A stretch of 64,000 nucleotides of DNA from Kribbella sindirgiensis. Lineage in GTDB: Bacteria; Actinomycetota; Actinomycetes; Propionibacteriales; Kribbellaceae. Shown here piece after piece: positions 39,865 through 47,312 of this stretch. The translations under genes and the position numbers were made by a program. The stretch's first letter is position 1. The number at the start of each line of letters is the position of its first letter. A model generated the notes under the pieces. That model searched no databases, had not been told where the DNA came from, and saw only the letters and a list, made by a program, of their open reading frames with translations. The stretch lies in NCBI RefSeq assembly GCF_004331435.1, contig NZ_SJKA01000011.1:1-64000 (forward strand), written 5' to 3'.

Positions 39865-40326
39865 ATGATGTGCACAACCGTGGTCGAGAGCCGAGTCTTG
39901 ACCGAACAACCGACCGTCGTCCGCCGAGGGACGATGGCGCCGACCGAGATGTCTGCCTGGTTCCCCAAGACCTATGGCGAAATCGTCGCGTTTCTTCGGA
40001 CCCACCACACCATGCCGGCCGGGCCTCCGTTCGCGCGCTACCATCAGCTTCCCGACGGCCGCTTCGAGGTCGAGGCCGGATTCCCGGTGGTCGGGGTAGT
40101 GGCCTCCGACGCCGTGACCCAGATGTCCAGCCTGCCCGGCGGCACGGTTGCCGTGACTGTTCACGTCGGCCCGTACGACACGCTCGGTGAGAACTACGCG
40201 GCAGTGGCCGAGTGGCTCAGGCTGCGCGGAGCGAAGGCTGCGGGCGACCCGTGGGAGATCTATCGCGACCCGCCTGACGGCGACCCCGCCACTTGGCGGA
40301 CGGAGATCGTCCAGCCGTACGAGTAA
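39865..40326 (+). CDS. GyrI-like/effector-binding domain protein
   Basis: A 153-residue protein with the SOUL/GyrI-like effector-binding fold used in AraC- and MerR-type sensors: TTVVESRVLTEQPTVVRRGT at the start, FARYHQLPDGRFEVEAGFPV, GGTVAVTVHVGPYDTLGENY and WEIYRDPPDGDPATWRTEIV. The glutamate in 'WEIY..PP' is typical in the fold. There is no DNA-binding domain, so it may be a stand-alone multidrug-binding protein. Start at ATG 39865 or the next codon; GAAGGG lies upstream. It ends 51 bases before the convergent XRE gene. Confidence 0.85.
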   Translation: MMCTTVVESRVLTEQPTVVRRGTMAPTEMSAWFPKTYGEIVAFLRTHHTMPAGPPFARYHQLPDGRFEVEAGFPVVGVVASDAVTQMSSLPGGTVAVTVHVGPYDTLGENYAAVAEWLRLRGAKAAGDPWEIYRDPPDGDPATWRTEIVQPYE

Positions 40327-40377
40327 GCGCGCTTACTGTGATGCGGCCTTCTTGTGGACGCAGCCCTCTCGGGGGGA

Positions 40378-41235
40378 TCAACCTGTGGACATCGATTGGG
40401 TGCCGATGACGTCGAGCAGGCGGAGCGCGTCTTCGGACGCCGATCCCGGCTCGGCCGTGTAGAGCACCACGCGCTGGTCGCGCTCCGGCACCACGAGCAC
40501 CTCGCAGATCACGTCGATCCGCCCGACCTGCGGATGGAAGATCGTCTGGCACAGCGTCTGCTGCCGCCCCACCTCGTGCCGCGCCCAGATCTCCGCGAAC
40601 TCGGGGCTCCCGGCCAGCAGATCGTCGACCAGTTGCGCGAGGGCTGGATCGTTCGGGTAGGTGCTGGTTGCCGCGCGTAGGTCGGCTGCCGCGTCGCGGG
40701 CGAACTCCCGGGTGGCCTGCTCGCCGAACAACTCGGTCTGCCGATCGGTCAGGCTCTGCTGATCTGTGAGGAAGCGGAGCCGCAGCAGGTTGCGGTCCCG
40801 TGGCGGCAGCGCGGAGAAGTCGGTGATCAGCGCCGCGGCCAACGGATTCCACGCGAGTACGTCGTACTTCGCGTCCAGGACCAGACCCGGTACGTCGAGC
40901 CGCGCGAGCATCCGTAGTACGCCGGTCCGAACCTCCGCCGGCGGACCGGGCGGCGGAGCGGGCTGCTCGCCCGCGAGGCGGAACAGGTGACCGCGCTCGT
41001 CGTCCGACAGTCGCAGCGCGCGGGCGAGCCCGGTCAGTACCGGGCGGGACGGTCGTGGACCGCGGCCCTGCTCCAGGCGGGTGTAGTAGTCCGTCGACAT
41101 GGTCGCGAGGCTCGCCACTTCCTCCCGGCGGAGCCCGGGCGTACGACGGCGCAGGCCGGCTGGGAGTCCGACGTCGGACGGCTGCAACGCTTCCCGCCGT
41201 ACCCGCAGGAACTCCGCCAGCCCGTCGCGATCCAT
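40378..41235 (-). CDS. XRE/MmyB-type helix-turn-helix regulator
   Basis: A 285-residue regulator. Residues 1-80: MDRDGLAEFLRVRREALQPS, GLRRRTPGLRREEVASLATM and STDYYTRLEQGRGPRPS, the XRE HTH with the 'RR.PGLRREEVA..' signature. Residues 105-275: MmyB-like ligand-binding domain (VPGLVLDAKYDVLAWNPLAA, FHPQVGRIDVICEVLVVPER), a PAS-like fold that in MmyB-type homologues binds fatty acids. It is divergent from the SDR gene at 41337; regulation of that dehydrogenase by a hydrophobic ligand is a common arrangement. Confidence 0.93.
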   Translation of the reverse strand: MDRDGLAEFLRVRREALQPSDVGLPAGLRRRTPGLRREEVASLATMSTDYYTRLEQGRGPRPSRPVLTGLARALRLSDDERGHLFRLAGEQPAPPPGPPAEVRTGVLRMLARLDVPGLVLDAKYDVLAWNPLAAALITDFSALPPRDRNLLRLRFLTDQQSLTDRQTELFGEQATREFARDAAADLRAATSTYPNDPALAQLVDDLLAGSPEFAEIWARHEVGRQQTLCQTIFHPQVGRIDVICEVLVVPERDQRVVLYTAEPGSASEDALRLLDVIGTQSMSTG

Positions 41236-41336
41236 GTCTCCAGGATCCCAGGCTGCCGCGAGCTCAGCCAGGGACCGCCGATCCCAGCCTCAGCCGACTC
41301 TGCCTGATCACGTCGCATCACCGGAGGGTGGAGGGC

Positions 41337-42065
41337 ATGGAGACGACGAAGATCGCGCTGGTTACGGGCGCCAACAAGGGCATTGGCAAGGAGATCGCAC
41401 GGCAGCTCGGGGAGGCCGGGTTCACCGTGCTGGCCGGGTCGCGGGACGTGCAGCGCGGTGAACTGGCGGTGAAGGAGCTGGTTGCCGAAGGCCTCGATGT
41501 GGTCGGGATCCAGCTGGAGGTGACGGATGCGGCGTCGGTCCGGGCGGCGGCCGGGCGGGTCGCGGCGGAGTACGGGCGGCTCGACGTACTGGTCAACAAC
41601 GCGGCGATCATCCCCGCGGGCGACGATGCGGTGTCGCGGATCGAGGCCGACGTACTGCGGTCTGCGTTCGAGACCAATGTGCTCGGGCTGGTGGGTGTGA
41701 CGCAGGCGTTCCTGCCGCTGCTCCGGACGGCCGAGGCCGCCCGGATCGTGAACCTGTCGACGTCGCTGGCGTCGTTCGAGCAGGTCGGCGATCCGGAGTC
41801 GCGCATGTCGACCGTGCTGACGCTGGGCTACAACGCGTCGAAGGCGGCGGTGAACATGGTCACGGTGATGCTCGCCAACGAGCTGCGCACCACCGGCATC
41901 CTGGTGAACGGCGCCGACCCCGGCAACTGCGCCACCGACATGGGCGGCTGGACCGCCGCCCGCACCCCCGCCCAAGGCGCAGCGGTCGCGGTCGGTCTTG
42001 CGACGCTGGGTCCCGACGGGCCGACGGGGCACGTGTACGCCGAAGAAGGTCGCCTCGCCTGGTGA
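41337..42065 (+). CDS. Short-chain dehydrogenase/reductase
   Basis: A 242-residue classical SDR: cofactor motif TGANKGIG at 10-17, NNAA in VLVNNAAI, catalytic Ser in IVNLSTSLAS, Y165 and K169 in YNASKAAVN. Start ATG 41337 (GGAGGG upstream). The absence of an acidic residue after the second strand, with R at SRDVQRG, suggests NADPH preference. Target alcohol or ketone unknown. Divergent from an MmyB-type regulator that probably controls it. A 76-bp hairpin element follows the stop. Confidence 0.93.
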   Translation: METTKIALVTGANKGIGKEIARQLGEAGFTVLAGSRDVQRGELAVKELVAEGLDVVGIQLEVTDAASVRAAAGRVAAEYGRLDVLVNNAAIIPAGDDAVSRIEADVLRSAFETNVLGLVGVTQAFLPLLRTAEAARIVNLSTSLASFEQVGDPESRMSTVLTLGYNASKAAVNMVTVMLANELRTTGILVNGADPGNCATDMGGWTAARTPAQGAAVAVGLATLGPDGPTGHVYAEEGRLAW

Positions 42066-42080
42066 GCCCGACGACCTCCC

Positions 42081-42156
42081 GTGGGTCCACCCACCAGATG
42101 CCGGGTTCGCCCACCGGATCCCGAACGCAAACCCAGCATCTCGTGGGTCAACCCAC
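42081..42156. repeat. 76-bp inverted repeat between convergent genes
   Basis: The arms 42081-42107 and 42130-42156 pair at 23 of 27 positions across a 22-base centre. Each arm itself contains a short hairpin: GTGGGT-CC-ACCCAC on the left, GTGGGT-CA-ACCCAC on the right. It lies between the SDR stop (42065) and the NUDIX stop (42168). Probably a bidirectional terminator of unusual length, or a relative of the other long intergenic repeats here. Confidence 0.75.
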
Positions 42157-42167
42157 CTGAGTGCGGG

Positions 42168-42725
42168 TCAGACGATGGCGCCTGACCAGGCGAGGGCCTG
42201 CTTGAGGAGGAGGCCGCGGCCGCCTTCCATGTCGTTGAGCAGGCTCGAGGACAGAGCCTCTTCGGGGGTCAGCCAGGTGAGTTCGAGTGCGTCCTGGCGT
42301 GGGTTGCACTCGCCCGTGACCGGCACGACGTACACGAGGGCGACCGCGTGCTGGCGCGGGTCGTGCAGCGGGGTCATGCCGGGGAACGGGAAGTACTCCG
42401 CGACGGTCACCGGGACCAGCGTGGCGGGCAGCCGCGGGAACGCCGCCGGGCCGAGGTCCTTCTCGATGTTGCGCTGCAGCGCGTCGCGGATCGACTCGTT
42501 GTGCAGGACGCGGCCGGAGACCAGCGTGCGGGTGATCTCGCCGGTCGCTGGGGACGTCCGGAGCAGGACCCCGACGTGCTCGATCTGGCCGGAGGTGTCG
42601 ACGCGCGCCGGAACGGCCTCGACGTACAGGATCGGTACCCGCGTCCGGGTCTCCGCGAGCGCGAACTCGGAGAGCCAGCCGGGGTTCGGGTCAGGCGTTT
42701 GCACAGACGACGTCATGAGGGACAT
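42168..42725 (-). CDS. NUDIX-fold protein with a degenerate motif (DUF4916-like)
   Basis: A 185-residue protein. The NUDIX box region reads GRVLHNESIRDALQRNIEKD LG: the Gly, the first Glu and the Arg of GX5EX7REUXEEXGU are in place, but the 'REUXEE' metal-binding part is RNIEKD, keeping one Glu only. Other fold elements are VPILYVEAVPARV, GVLLRT and a late QHAVALVYVVPVTGE strand. Such proteins are usually annotated as a NUDIX-like family of unknown function and may bind rather than cut a nucleotide compound. Start at 42725 or at the fourth codon (Met). It lies next to a long inverted repeat. Confidence 0.8.
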   Translation of the reverse strand: MSLMTSSVQTPDPNPGWLSEFALAETRTRVPILYVEAVPARVDTSGQIEHVGVLLRTSPATGEITRTLVSGRVLHNESIRDALQRNIEKDLGPAAFPRLPATLVPVTVAEYFPFPGMTPLHDPRQHAVALVYVVPVTGECNPRQDALELTWLTPEEALSSSLLNDMEGGRGLLLKQALAWSGAIV

Positions 42726-42734
42726 CTTTGCGTA

Positions 42735-42847
42735 AGGCCGTGGCTGGTGCTCCCCCGCCTACTGCGCTGCACTCGGCACGCCCCCGCGCGCCGATGCACC
42801 GCACCGAGCACATGCTCGCTACGGCGTGGGAGCACCAGCCACGGCCT
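42735..42847. repeat. 113-bp inverted repeat with perfect 20-bp arms
   Basis: AGGCCGTGGCTGGTGCTCCC (42735-42754) is exactly complementary to 42828-42847. The 73-base interior has a smaller CTCGG/CCGAG pairing. The right arm overlaps the TAG stop (42846-42848) of the AraC gene, and the left arm lies 10 bases upstream of the NUDIX start. Both genes read leftward, so it sits exactly between an upstream gene's end and a downstream gene's start. Confidence 0.85.
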
Positions 42848-43532
42848 ACGGTCTGAAAGCGGACCTGTACTGGGATGGACTGAGTCCGAATGCTGAGCGG
42901 AATCTTCGCGTCGCGTGGCTCGGATCGTGCCAGCCGACCAGTGCGCCGATGGTCGCGACGGGCAGTTCGGTCTCGATCAGGAGACCGGCGGCGCGCTCGG
43001 CGCGGATGCGGTTCAGGTAGGCCATGGGGGACAGGCCGACCGACTTGCCGAAGAGCCGGATCAGGTACCCGGGCGCGAGGTTGACGCGAGCCGCGAGCTG
43101 GTCGAGGGCCCAGGGTTCGGCCAGGTCGGATTCGAGGAGGCGCATCGCGTGCTGGACCGCCGGATGCGCCGGGGCTCCGAGAGATCCCGGTACGAGCGCG
43201 CCGGACAGCAGCCCGAACACGTCCGGTCCGAGGTAGGCGTTCCGCACCACGAGTCCCTCGCAGTCGACGTACCCGTGCCACTCACCGGGCCGCAGTACGA
43301 CGACCGAGTCCGGCGCCAGCGCGACCTCGCCGGCCGCCGACACGTGCGTGCCCCGCCCGGCCACCACGACCGCGATCTCGAAGAACGCGTGGCTGTGCGA
43401 CGCGACGTCCGCGACCAGTTCGATCCGCTCCCCGGCCACCGGCAGCCGGGGGTCCGGGAACACCTCGCTGCTCAGCACGTTGTGCATCCAGGCCTCCAGG
43501 AGGTCAAGATCGGTCAAGTGCTGGTGAACCAC
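42846..43532 (-). CDS. AraC family transcriptional regulator
   Basis: A 228-residue regulator with an N-terminal cupin sensor (HSHAFFEIAVVVAGRGTHVS, VVVLRPGEWHGYVDCEGLVV) and a C-terminal double HTH (LAARVNLAPGYLIRLFGKSV, GLSPMAYLNRIRAERAAGLL, VGWHDPSHATRRFRSAFGLS). Slightly short for the family. It is divergent, with a 74-base gap, from the dioxygenase gene at 43607 and probably controls it. The stop codon lies in the arm of a long inverted repeat. Confidence 0.92.
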   Translation of the reverse strand: MVHQHLTDLDLLEAWMHNVLSSEVFPDPRLPVAGERIELVADVASHSHAFFEIAVVVAGRGTHVSAAGEVALAPDSVVVLRPGEWHGYVDCEGLVVRNAYLGPDVFGLLSGALVPGSLGAPAHPAVQHAMRLLESDLAEPWALDQLAARVNLAPGYLIRLFGKSVGLSPMAYLNRIRAERAAGLLIETELPVATIGALVGWHDPSHATRRFRSAFGLSPSQYRSAFRP

Positions 43533-43606
43533 CGCCTGTCCCCGGAGCGAGGCAACCGCGACGCTGGAAACACCTTCCAGGCCACCGGAATCCGAGGAGA
43601 ACCCCG

Positions 43607-44368
43607 ATGACCACGACCGACCCTACGGCACCCGCGACCGTCGACGAAGAGACCATTTCCGCCTATCGCCGCGACGGCGTCGTCCGGATCCGGAACATCA
43701 TCGGCCGCGGCGAGGCGGCCCGGTTCGCCGAAGCTGCTGTCGCCGCCACGACGCAGGCCGACGACCTGTTCAAGGAGTCGAAGATCTTCAACCAGTACGT
43801 CAACGTCTGGCAGCAGAACGACGTACTGCGGGAGCTCACCCTCGACCCGCGTCTCGCCGCGGCGGCGACCGCGCTGGCCGGCGTACCGCTGCGGATCTGG
43901 CACGACCAGTTGCTGATCAAGCCACCGCACAACGGCGCGGCGACCGAGTTCCACCAGGACGCGCCGTACTGGCCGCACAAGGACTCCCGCGCGTCCCTGT
44001 CCGCGTGGATCGCGCTCGTCGACGTGCCGGTGGAGCGCGGCTGTATGACGTTCATCCCGGGCTCGCAGGACCATCAGAACCTGCGCCGTCAGGATCTGTC
44101 GGACCGCGACGACCTGTTCCGCGCCGCGCCGGACCTGCGCTGGGGAGAGCGCCTCACGATCCCGTTGCAGGCCGGCGACTGCACCTTCCACAACGCCTAC
44201 CTCGCGCACTCCGCGACGCCGAACTTCACCGACGACCCGCGGATCGCGCACGTCAACATCTACTTCGACGCCGAGGCGACATACACCGGCGCCGCCCACG
44301 TCGTCACCGACGGCCTCGACCTGACCCCCGGCCAGCCGCTCGACCACCCCCACTTCCCGACTGTTTAA
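43607..44368 (+). CDS. Phytanoyl-CoA dioxygenase family protein
   Basis: A 253-residue Fe(II)/2-oxoglutarate oxygenase. Iron ligands H116 and D118 lie in FHQDAPYW, and the distal His is most likely H201 in the segment ending YLAHSATPN; R212 (DDPRIAHVN) should bind 2-oxoglutarate. WIALVDVPVERGCMTFIPGS is the family core strand. These enzymes hydroxylate small substrates, not only phytanoyl-CoA; in actinobacteria many act on ectoine-like or secondary metabolites. The divergent AraC gene is the likely regulator. Substrate unknown. Confidence 0.9.
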   Translation: MTTTDPTAPATVDEETISAYRRDGVVRIRNIIGRGEAARFAEAAVAATTQADDLFKESKIFNQYVNVWQQNDVLRELTLDPRLAAAATALAGVPLRIWHDQLLIKPPHNGAATEFHQDAPYWPHKDSRASLSAWIALVDVPVERGCMTFIPGSQDHQNLRRQDLSDRDDLFRAAPDLRWGERLTIPLQAGDCTFHNAYLAHSATPNFTDDPRIAHVNIYFDAEATYTGAAHVVTDGLDLTPGQPLDHPHFPTV

Positions 44369-44380
44369 TTTTTCACGGTG

Positions 44381-44395
44381 TGACATAAGTTGTCA
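44381..44395. promoter_or_regulatory. Small palindrome before the MFS gene
   Basis: TGACA-TAAGT-TGTCA is a perfect 5-bp inverted repeat ending 2 bases before the transporter's GTG. Position suggests an operator or the start of a leaderless transcript. No specific regulator can be named. Confidence 0.35.
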
Positions 44396-44397
44396 GC

Positions 44398-45630
44398 GTG
44401 CGTCTGCTCACCGACATCCGCCCGCTGCGTGAGTCCGCCGATTTCCGGAGGTTGTGGGTCGGGTCGACGGTGTCGCAGCTCGGTCAGCAGATGACCGCGG
44501 TGACCGTTTCGATCCAGGTGTACGCGCTGACGCACTCGACGTTCGCGGTCGGGCTGGTCGGTCTGTGCTCGCTGGTCCCGCTGATCGTGTTCGGGTTGTA
44601 CGGCGGCGCGATGGCCGACGCGATCGACCGCCGTACGCTCGCTCTCGTCTCGTCCGCAGGGCTGTGGCTGCTCTCGATGGTCCTGGTACTGCAATCGCAG
44701 CTGGACTGGGCACAGGTCTCGGTCCTGTACGCCGTGGTGGCCTGTCAGTCGGCGTGCTTCGCGGTCAACAACCCGGCCCGGTCCGCGATCATCCCGCGGC
44801 TGATCCGGCCCGAACTGCTGCCGGCCGCGAACACGCTCAGCCAGGCCGCGTTCAACCTGGGCTTCACCGCCGGACCGCTGCTCGGTGCGGCGGTGATCGC
44901 CTGGCACGGCTTCGCGGCGGCGTACCTGGTCGACGTGATCACGTTCACCGCGGCGCTGTACGCGCTGTTCCGGCTACCGCCGGTGCCACCGACCGGCGTC
45001 GTACGGCGGGCCGGGCTGCGCTCGGTGCTGGAGGGATTCACGTTCTTGCGCGCCGCACCGGCGTTGCTGGCGACGTTCCTCGCCGACATCCTCGCGATGG
45101 TGTTCGCCCAGCCCCGGGCGCTGTTCCCGGCCGTCGCGGGCGCGTTCTTCGGCGGCGGCGTGCGAACCGTCGGCCTGCTGCAGGCCGCGCCGGCGATCGG
45201 GGCGCTGATCGGCGTGATCTTCTCCGGGTGGGTGACCCGCGTCCGCCGTCAGGGCGTGGCGATTGTGCTGGCGATCACGGCGTACGCCGCTGCCGTCGGG
45301 CTGTTCGGGCTGTCCCGGACGATCTGGCTGGGTGTCGCGCTGCTCGCCCTGTCCGGGGCAGCCGACATGGTCAGTTCGGCGTACCGGAACACGGTGCTGC
45401 AGTCCGCGGCGCCGGACGCGATGCGCGGGCGGCTGCAAGGGGTGTTCATCGTGGTTGTCGCCGGCGGGCCGCGGCTCGGTGACTTCGTCGCGGGTACGAC
45501 GGCTTCGCTGACCACTCCGACCGTCGCGCTGCTCGGCGGTGCCGCGGTGTGCGTGACCGGGCTGCTGATCCTGCTGGCGCGGAACCGGCCGTTCCGGGTC
45601 TACGACTCACAGACCCGGGCACTCAGCTGA
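44398..45630 (+). CDS. MFS transporter (EntS-like efflux)
   Basis: A 410-residue protein with twelve predicted spans and the MFS loop motif GGAMADAIDRRTL between spans 2 and 3. The start (RPLRESADFRRLWVGSTVSQ LGQQMTAV) and the central ARSAIIPRLIRPELLPAANT are typical of the EntS/MFS_3 exporters of siderophores or drugs. GTG start with almost no untranslated leader. It follows the dioxygenase gene after 29 bases and may be co-expressed. It ends right at the convergent gene's stop (45631). Confidence 0.92.
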   Translation: MRLLTDIRPLRESADFRRLWVGSTVSQLGQQMTAVTVSIQVYALTHSTFAVGLVGLCSLVPLIVFGLYGGAMADAIDRRTLALVSSAGLWLLSMVLVLQSQLDWAQVSVLYAVVACQSACFAVNNPARSAIIPRLIRPELLPAANTLSQAAFNLGFTAGPLLGAAVIAWHGFAAAYLVDVITFTAALYALFRLPPVPPTGVVRRAGLRSVLEGFTFLRAAPALLATFLADILAMVFAQPRALFPAVAGAFFGGGVRTVGLLQAAPAIGALIGVIFSGWVTRVRRQGVAIVLAITAYAAAVGLFGLSRTIWLGVALLALSGAADMVSSAYRNTVLQSAAPDAMRGRLQGVFIVVVAGGPRLGDFVAGTTASLTTPTVALLGGAAVCVTGLLILLARNRPFRVYDSQTRALS

Positions 45631-46401
45631 CTAGCCTCCGGTGGCCAGCTTCTTGAGGACCGTGAACCAGGAGTCCATGTCCGGGTTGATCTCGGTCACC
45701 GGCTCGTCGTCGATGGTCACGATCTTGCGGTCGCCGAGCGGCTTCTTCAGCTTGATCGGGGTGATCGACATGTTGCTGTCCTCCGGACAGGGCGAGTCGG
45801 TGTCGACGACCACCATGATCTTGTCCTCGAGTTGCTGGACGCTGAGGTCCGACGCGCACTTGCCGACGGTGCCGAACAGCAGGTCCGCCTCGTCGTACTT
45901 GGGCGCGTTCTGGATCCACTTGAGGTACTTCGGCTTCTTCCCGTCCACCCGCTGGTAGTACTTCACCGGCTGCTGGGTCTTCTCGTTGGGGGGCCGTGAG
46001 CCGTCGCCGATGAACGTGCCGTAGATCATGTCGATACACGGATCCTTGGCGTCCGGGCCGTCGATCGCCCCGAACGCGCGGGCGGCCTTGTAGCAGCCGA
46101 CCGCCTCGCGGTTCAACGAGATGTTGAAGCCGATCAGCGCGACCGCGCCGACGACCATCGCGATCGCCAGCATCCGGCGGGACTTCAGCTGCTGCGGGCC
46201 GAGGATGCCGGCCGCCCGGCGGGCCTCCTCCGGGGTCGCGTCGGCCGGGACCGAGGTGGTGCGGAACAGGGCCGTGATCGTGCTCGTCCATTGCGGATTG
46301 ATGATCGTCGGAACGGCATAGACCAGGATCAGAACGACGATCACGACGATGGCTGGAAGCAGCGACCAGTAATTTCGCACGGCAGCAAGATACGGGGCCA
46401 T
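45631..46401 (-). CDS. Hypothetical membrane protein with extracytoplasmic domain
   Basis: A 256-residue protein with two N-terminal spans (YWSLLPAIVVIVVLILVYAV and MLAIAMVVGAVALIGFNISL) separated by about 45 residues, then a soluble domain of about 150 residues with several Cys (GCYKAA, DPCIDM, GKCASD, SPCPED) that could form two disulfides outside the cell. No family recognised. It is divergent from an IclR gene, with 34 bases between starts, and shares no spacing with the convergent MFS gene. Confidence 0.75.
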   Translation of the reverse strand: MAPYLAAVRNYWSLLPAIVVIVVLILVYAVPTIINPQWTSTITALFRTTSVPADATPEEARRAAGILGPQQLKSRRMLAIAMVVGAVALIGFNISLNREAVGCYKAARAFGAIDGPDAKDPCIDMIYGTFIGDGSRPPNEKTQQPVKYYQRVDGKKPKYLKWIQNAPKYDEADLLFGTVGKCASDLSVQQLEDKIMVVVDTDSPCPEDSNMSITPIKLKKPLGDRKIVTIDDEPVTEINPDMDSWFTVLKKLATGG

Positions 46402-46435
46402 CGGGCCGCGCCCGAATAACGGATACTCTTTCTAG

Positions 46436-47080
46436 GTGCCCGCCGAGACCTCGCAGACGCTCGACCGGGGGCTGACCGTCCTCGAGTTGCTGGCGGACGC
46501 CCCGGACGGGCTGTCCATTACCGAGCTCGCCGCGGCGCTCGGCGTGAGTCGTACGGTCGTGTACCGGCTGGTGAACACGCTCGAGCTGCACCGGCTGGTG
46601 CGTCGTGACAGCGAGGGGCGAGCCCGGCTCGGTCTCGCCGTACTGCACTACAGCCGGCGCGTGCAGCCGACGCTGCGTGATGCCGCGCTACCGGTCCTGC
46701 GTTCGCTCGCCGAGGACACCGGCGCGACGGCGCACCTCACGGTCGCGGACGGTGAGGAGGCGCTCGCGATCGCGGTCGTCGAGCCGAGCTGGACCGACTA
46801 CCACGTCTCGTACCGGATGGGTTCGAGGCATTCGCTGGACCAGGGCGCCGCCGGCAAGGCGATCCTCGCCGGCCGCCGCAAACCCGACCCCGCCGGACGC
46901 CCCTTCGTCGTCACCTCCGGCGAACTCCAGGCCGGCGCCCAAGGCGTGTCCTCACCCGTCCTGGGCGTCCCCGGCGTCGAAGCCTCCATAGGCGTAGTAG
47001 TCCTGGGCAAACTCGACCGAGACTTCGTAGGCCCCCGAGTAGCCCGAGCCGCAGTAGAAGTAGCCAAACGCCTGGCCTGA
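46436..47080 (+). CDS. IclR family transcriptional regulator
   Basis: A 214-residue regulator, GTG start. HTH at about 8-70: TLDRGLTVLELLADAPDGLS, ITELAAALGVSRTVVYRLVN, TLELHRLVRRDSEG. Effector domain: SLAEDTGATAHLTVADGEEA, YHVSYRMGSRHSLDQGAAGK and the late VLGVPGVEASIGVVVLG. It is short, lacking the middle of the usual effector domain, which is normal for several actinobacterial IclR proteins. No downstream gene in the same direction before HPPD; the aromatic catabolic locus beyond the repeats is a possible target. An inverted-repeat element begins 4 bases after the stop. Confidence 0.9.
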   Translation: MPAETSQTLDRGLTVLELLADAPDGLSITELAAALGVSRTVVYRLVNTLELHRLVRRDSEGRARLGLAVLHYSRRVQPTLRDAALPVLRSLAEDTGATAHLTVADGEEALAIAVVEPSWTDYHVSYRMGSRHSLDQGAAGKAILAGRRKPDPAGRPFVVTSGELQAGAQGVSSPVLGVPGVEASIGVVVLGKLDRDFVGPRVARAAVEVAKRLA

Positions 47081-47083
47081 CGC

Positions 47084-47182
47084 GGACGCCCACCACTCAC
47101 CAACCGCACGCTCCGTGGGCGTACTCCGCCTCGGCAAGCGCGGGCCGCGCCATTCCAGCGGGTTGGTGAGTGGTGGAGGTCC
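47084..47182. repeat. 99-bp intergenic inverted-repeat element, copy 3
   Basis: Arms 47083-47105 and 47161-47183 pair at 21 of 23 positions. The left carries GGAC-GCC-CACCACTCACCAAC and the right GGTGAGTGGTGGAGGTCC, the same ends as copies at 14084 and 24032, with a largely different interior apart from a GCGCGGGC-like core. It begins 4 bases after the IclR stop and is followed within 18 bases by another long inverted repeat. Confidence 0.85.
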
Positions 47183-47200
47183 GGGGCCGCCAACCTCAAT

Positions 47201-47312
47201 CCATTTGCCTGGCTGACCCAGCAATTTGCCTGGCCCACCAGCGAACTCGGGGGTTCCTGACCCTGGTTGAGGGTCACAAACCCCGCATTTGCTGGGTCAG
47301 CCAGGCAAATGG
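47201..47312. repeat. 112-bp inverted repeat with perfect 24-bp arms
   Basis: The arm at 47201-47224 (CCATTTGCCTGGCTGACCCA and four more bases) is exactly complementary to 47289-47312. Inside, GACCCT-GGTTG-AGGGTC forms a hairpin, and ATTTGCCTGG is repeated directly at 47203 and 47224. The right arm includes the stop codon of the Lrp gene (47297), so that protein's last residues are encoded by the repeat. Confidence 0.85.
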
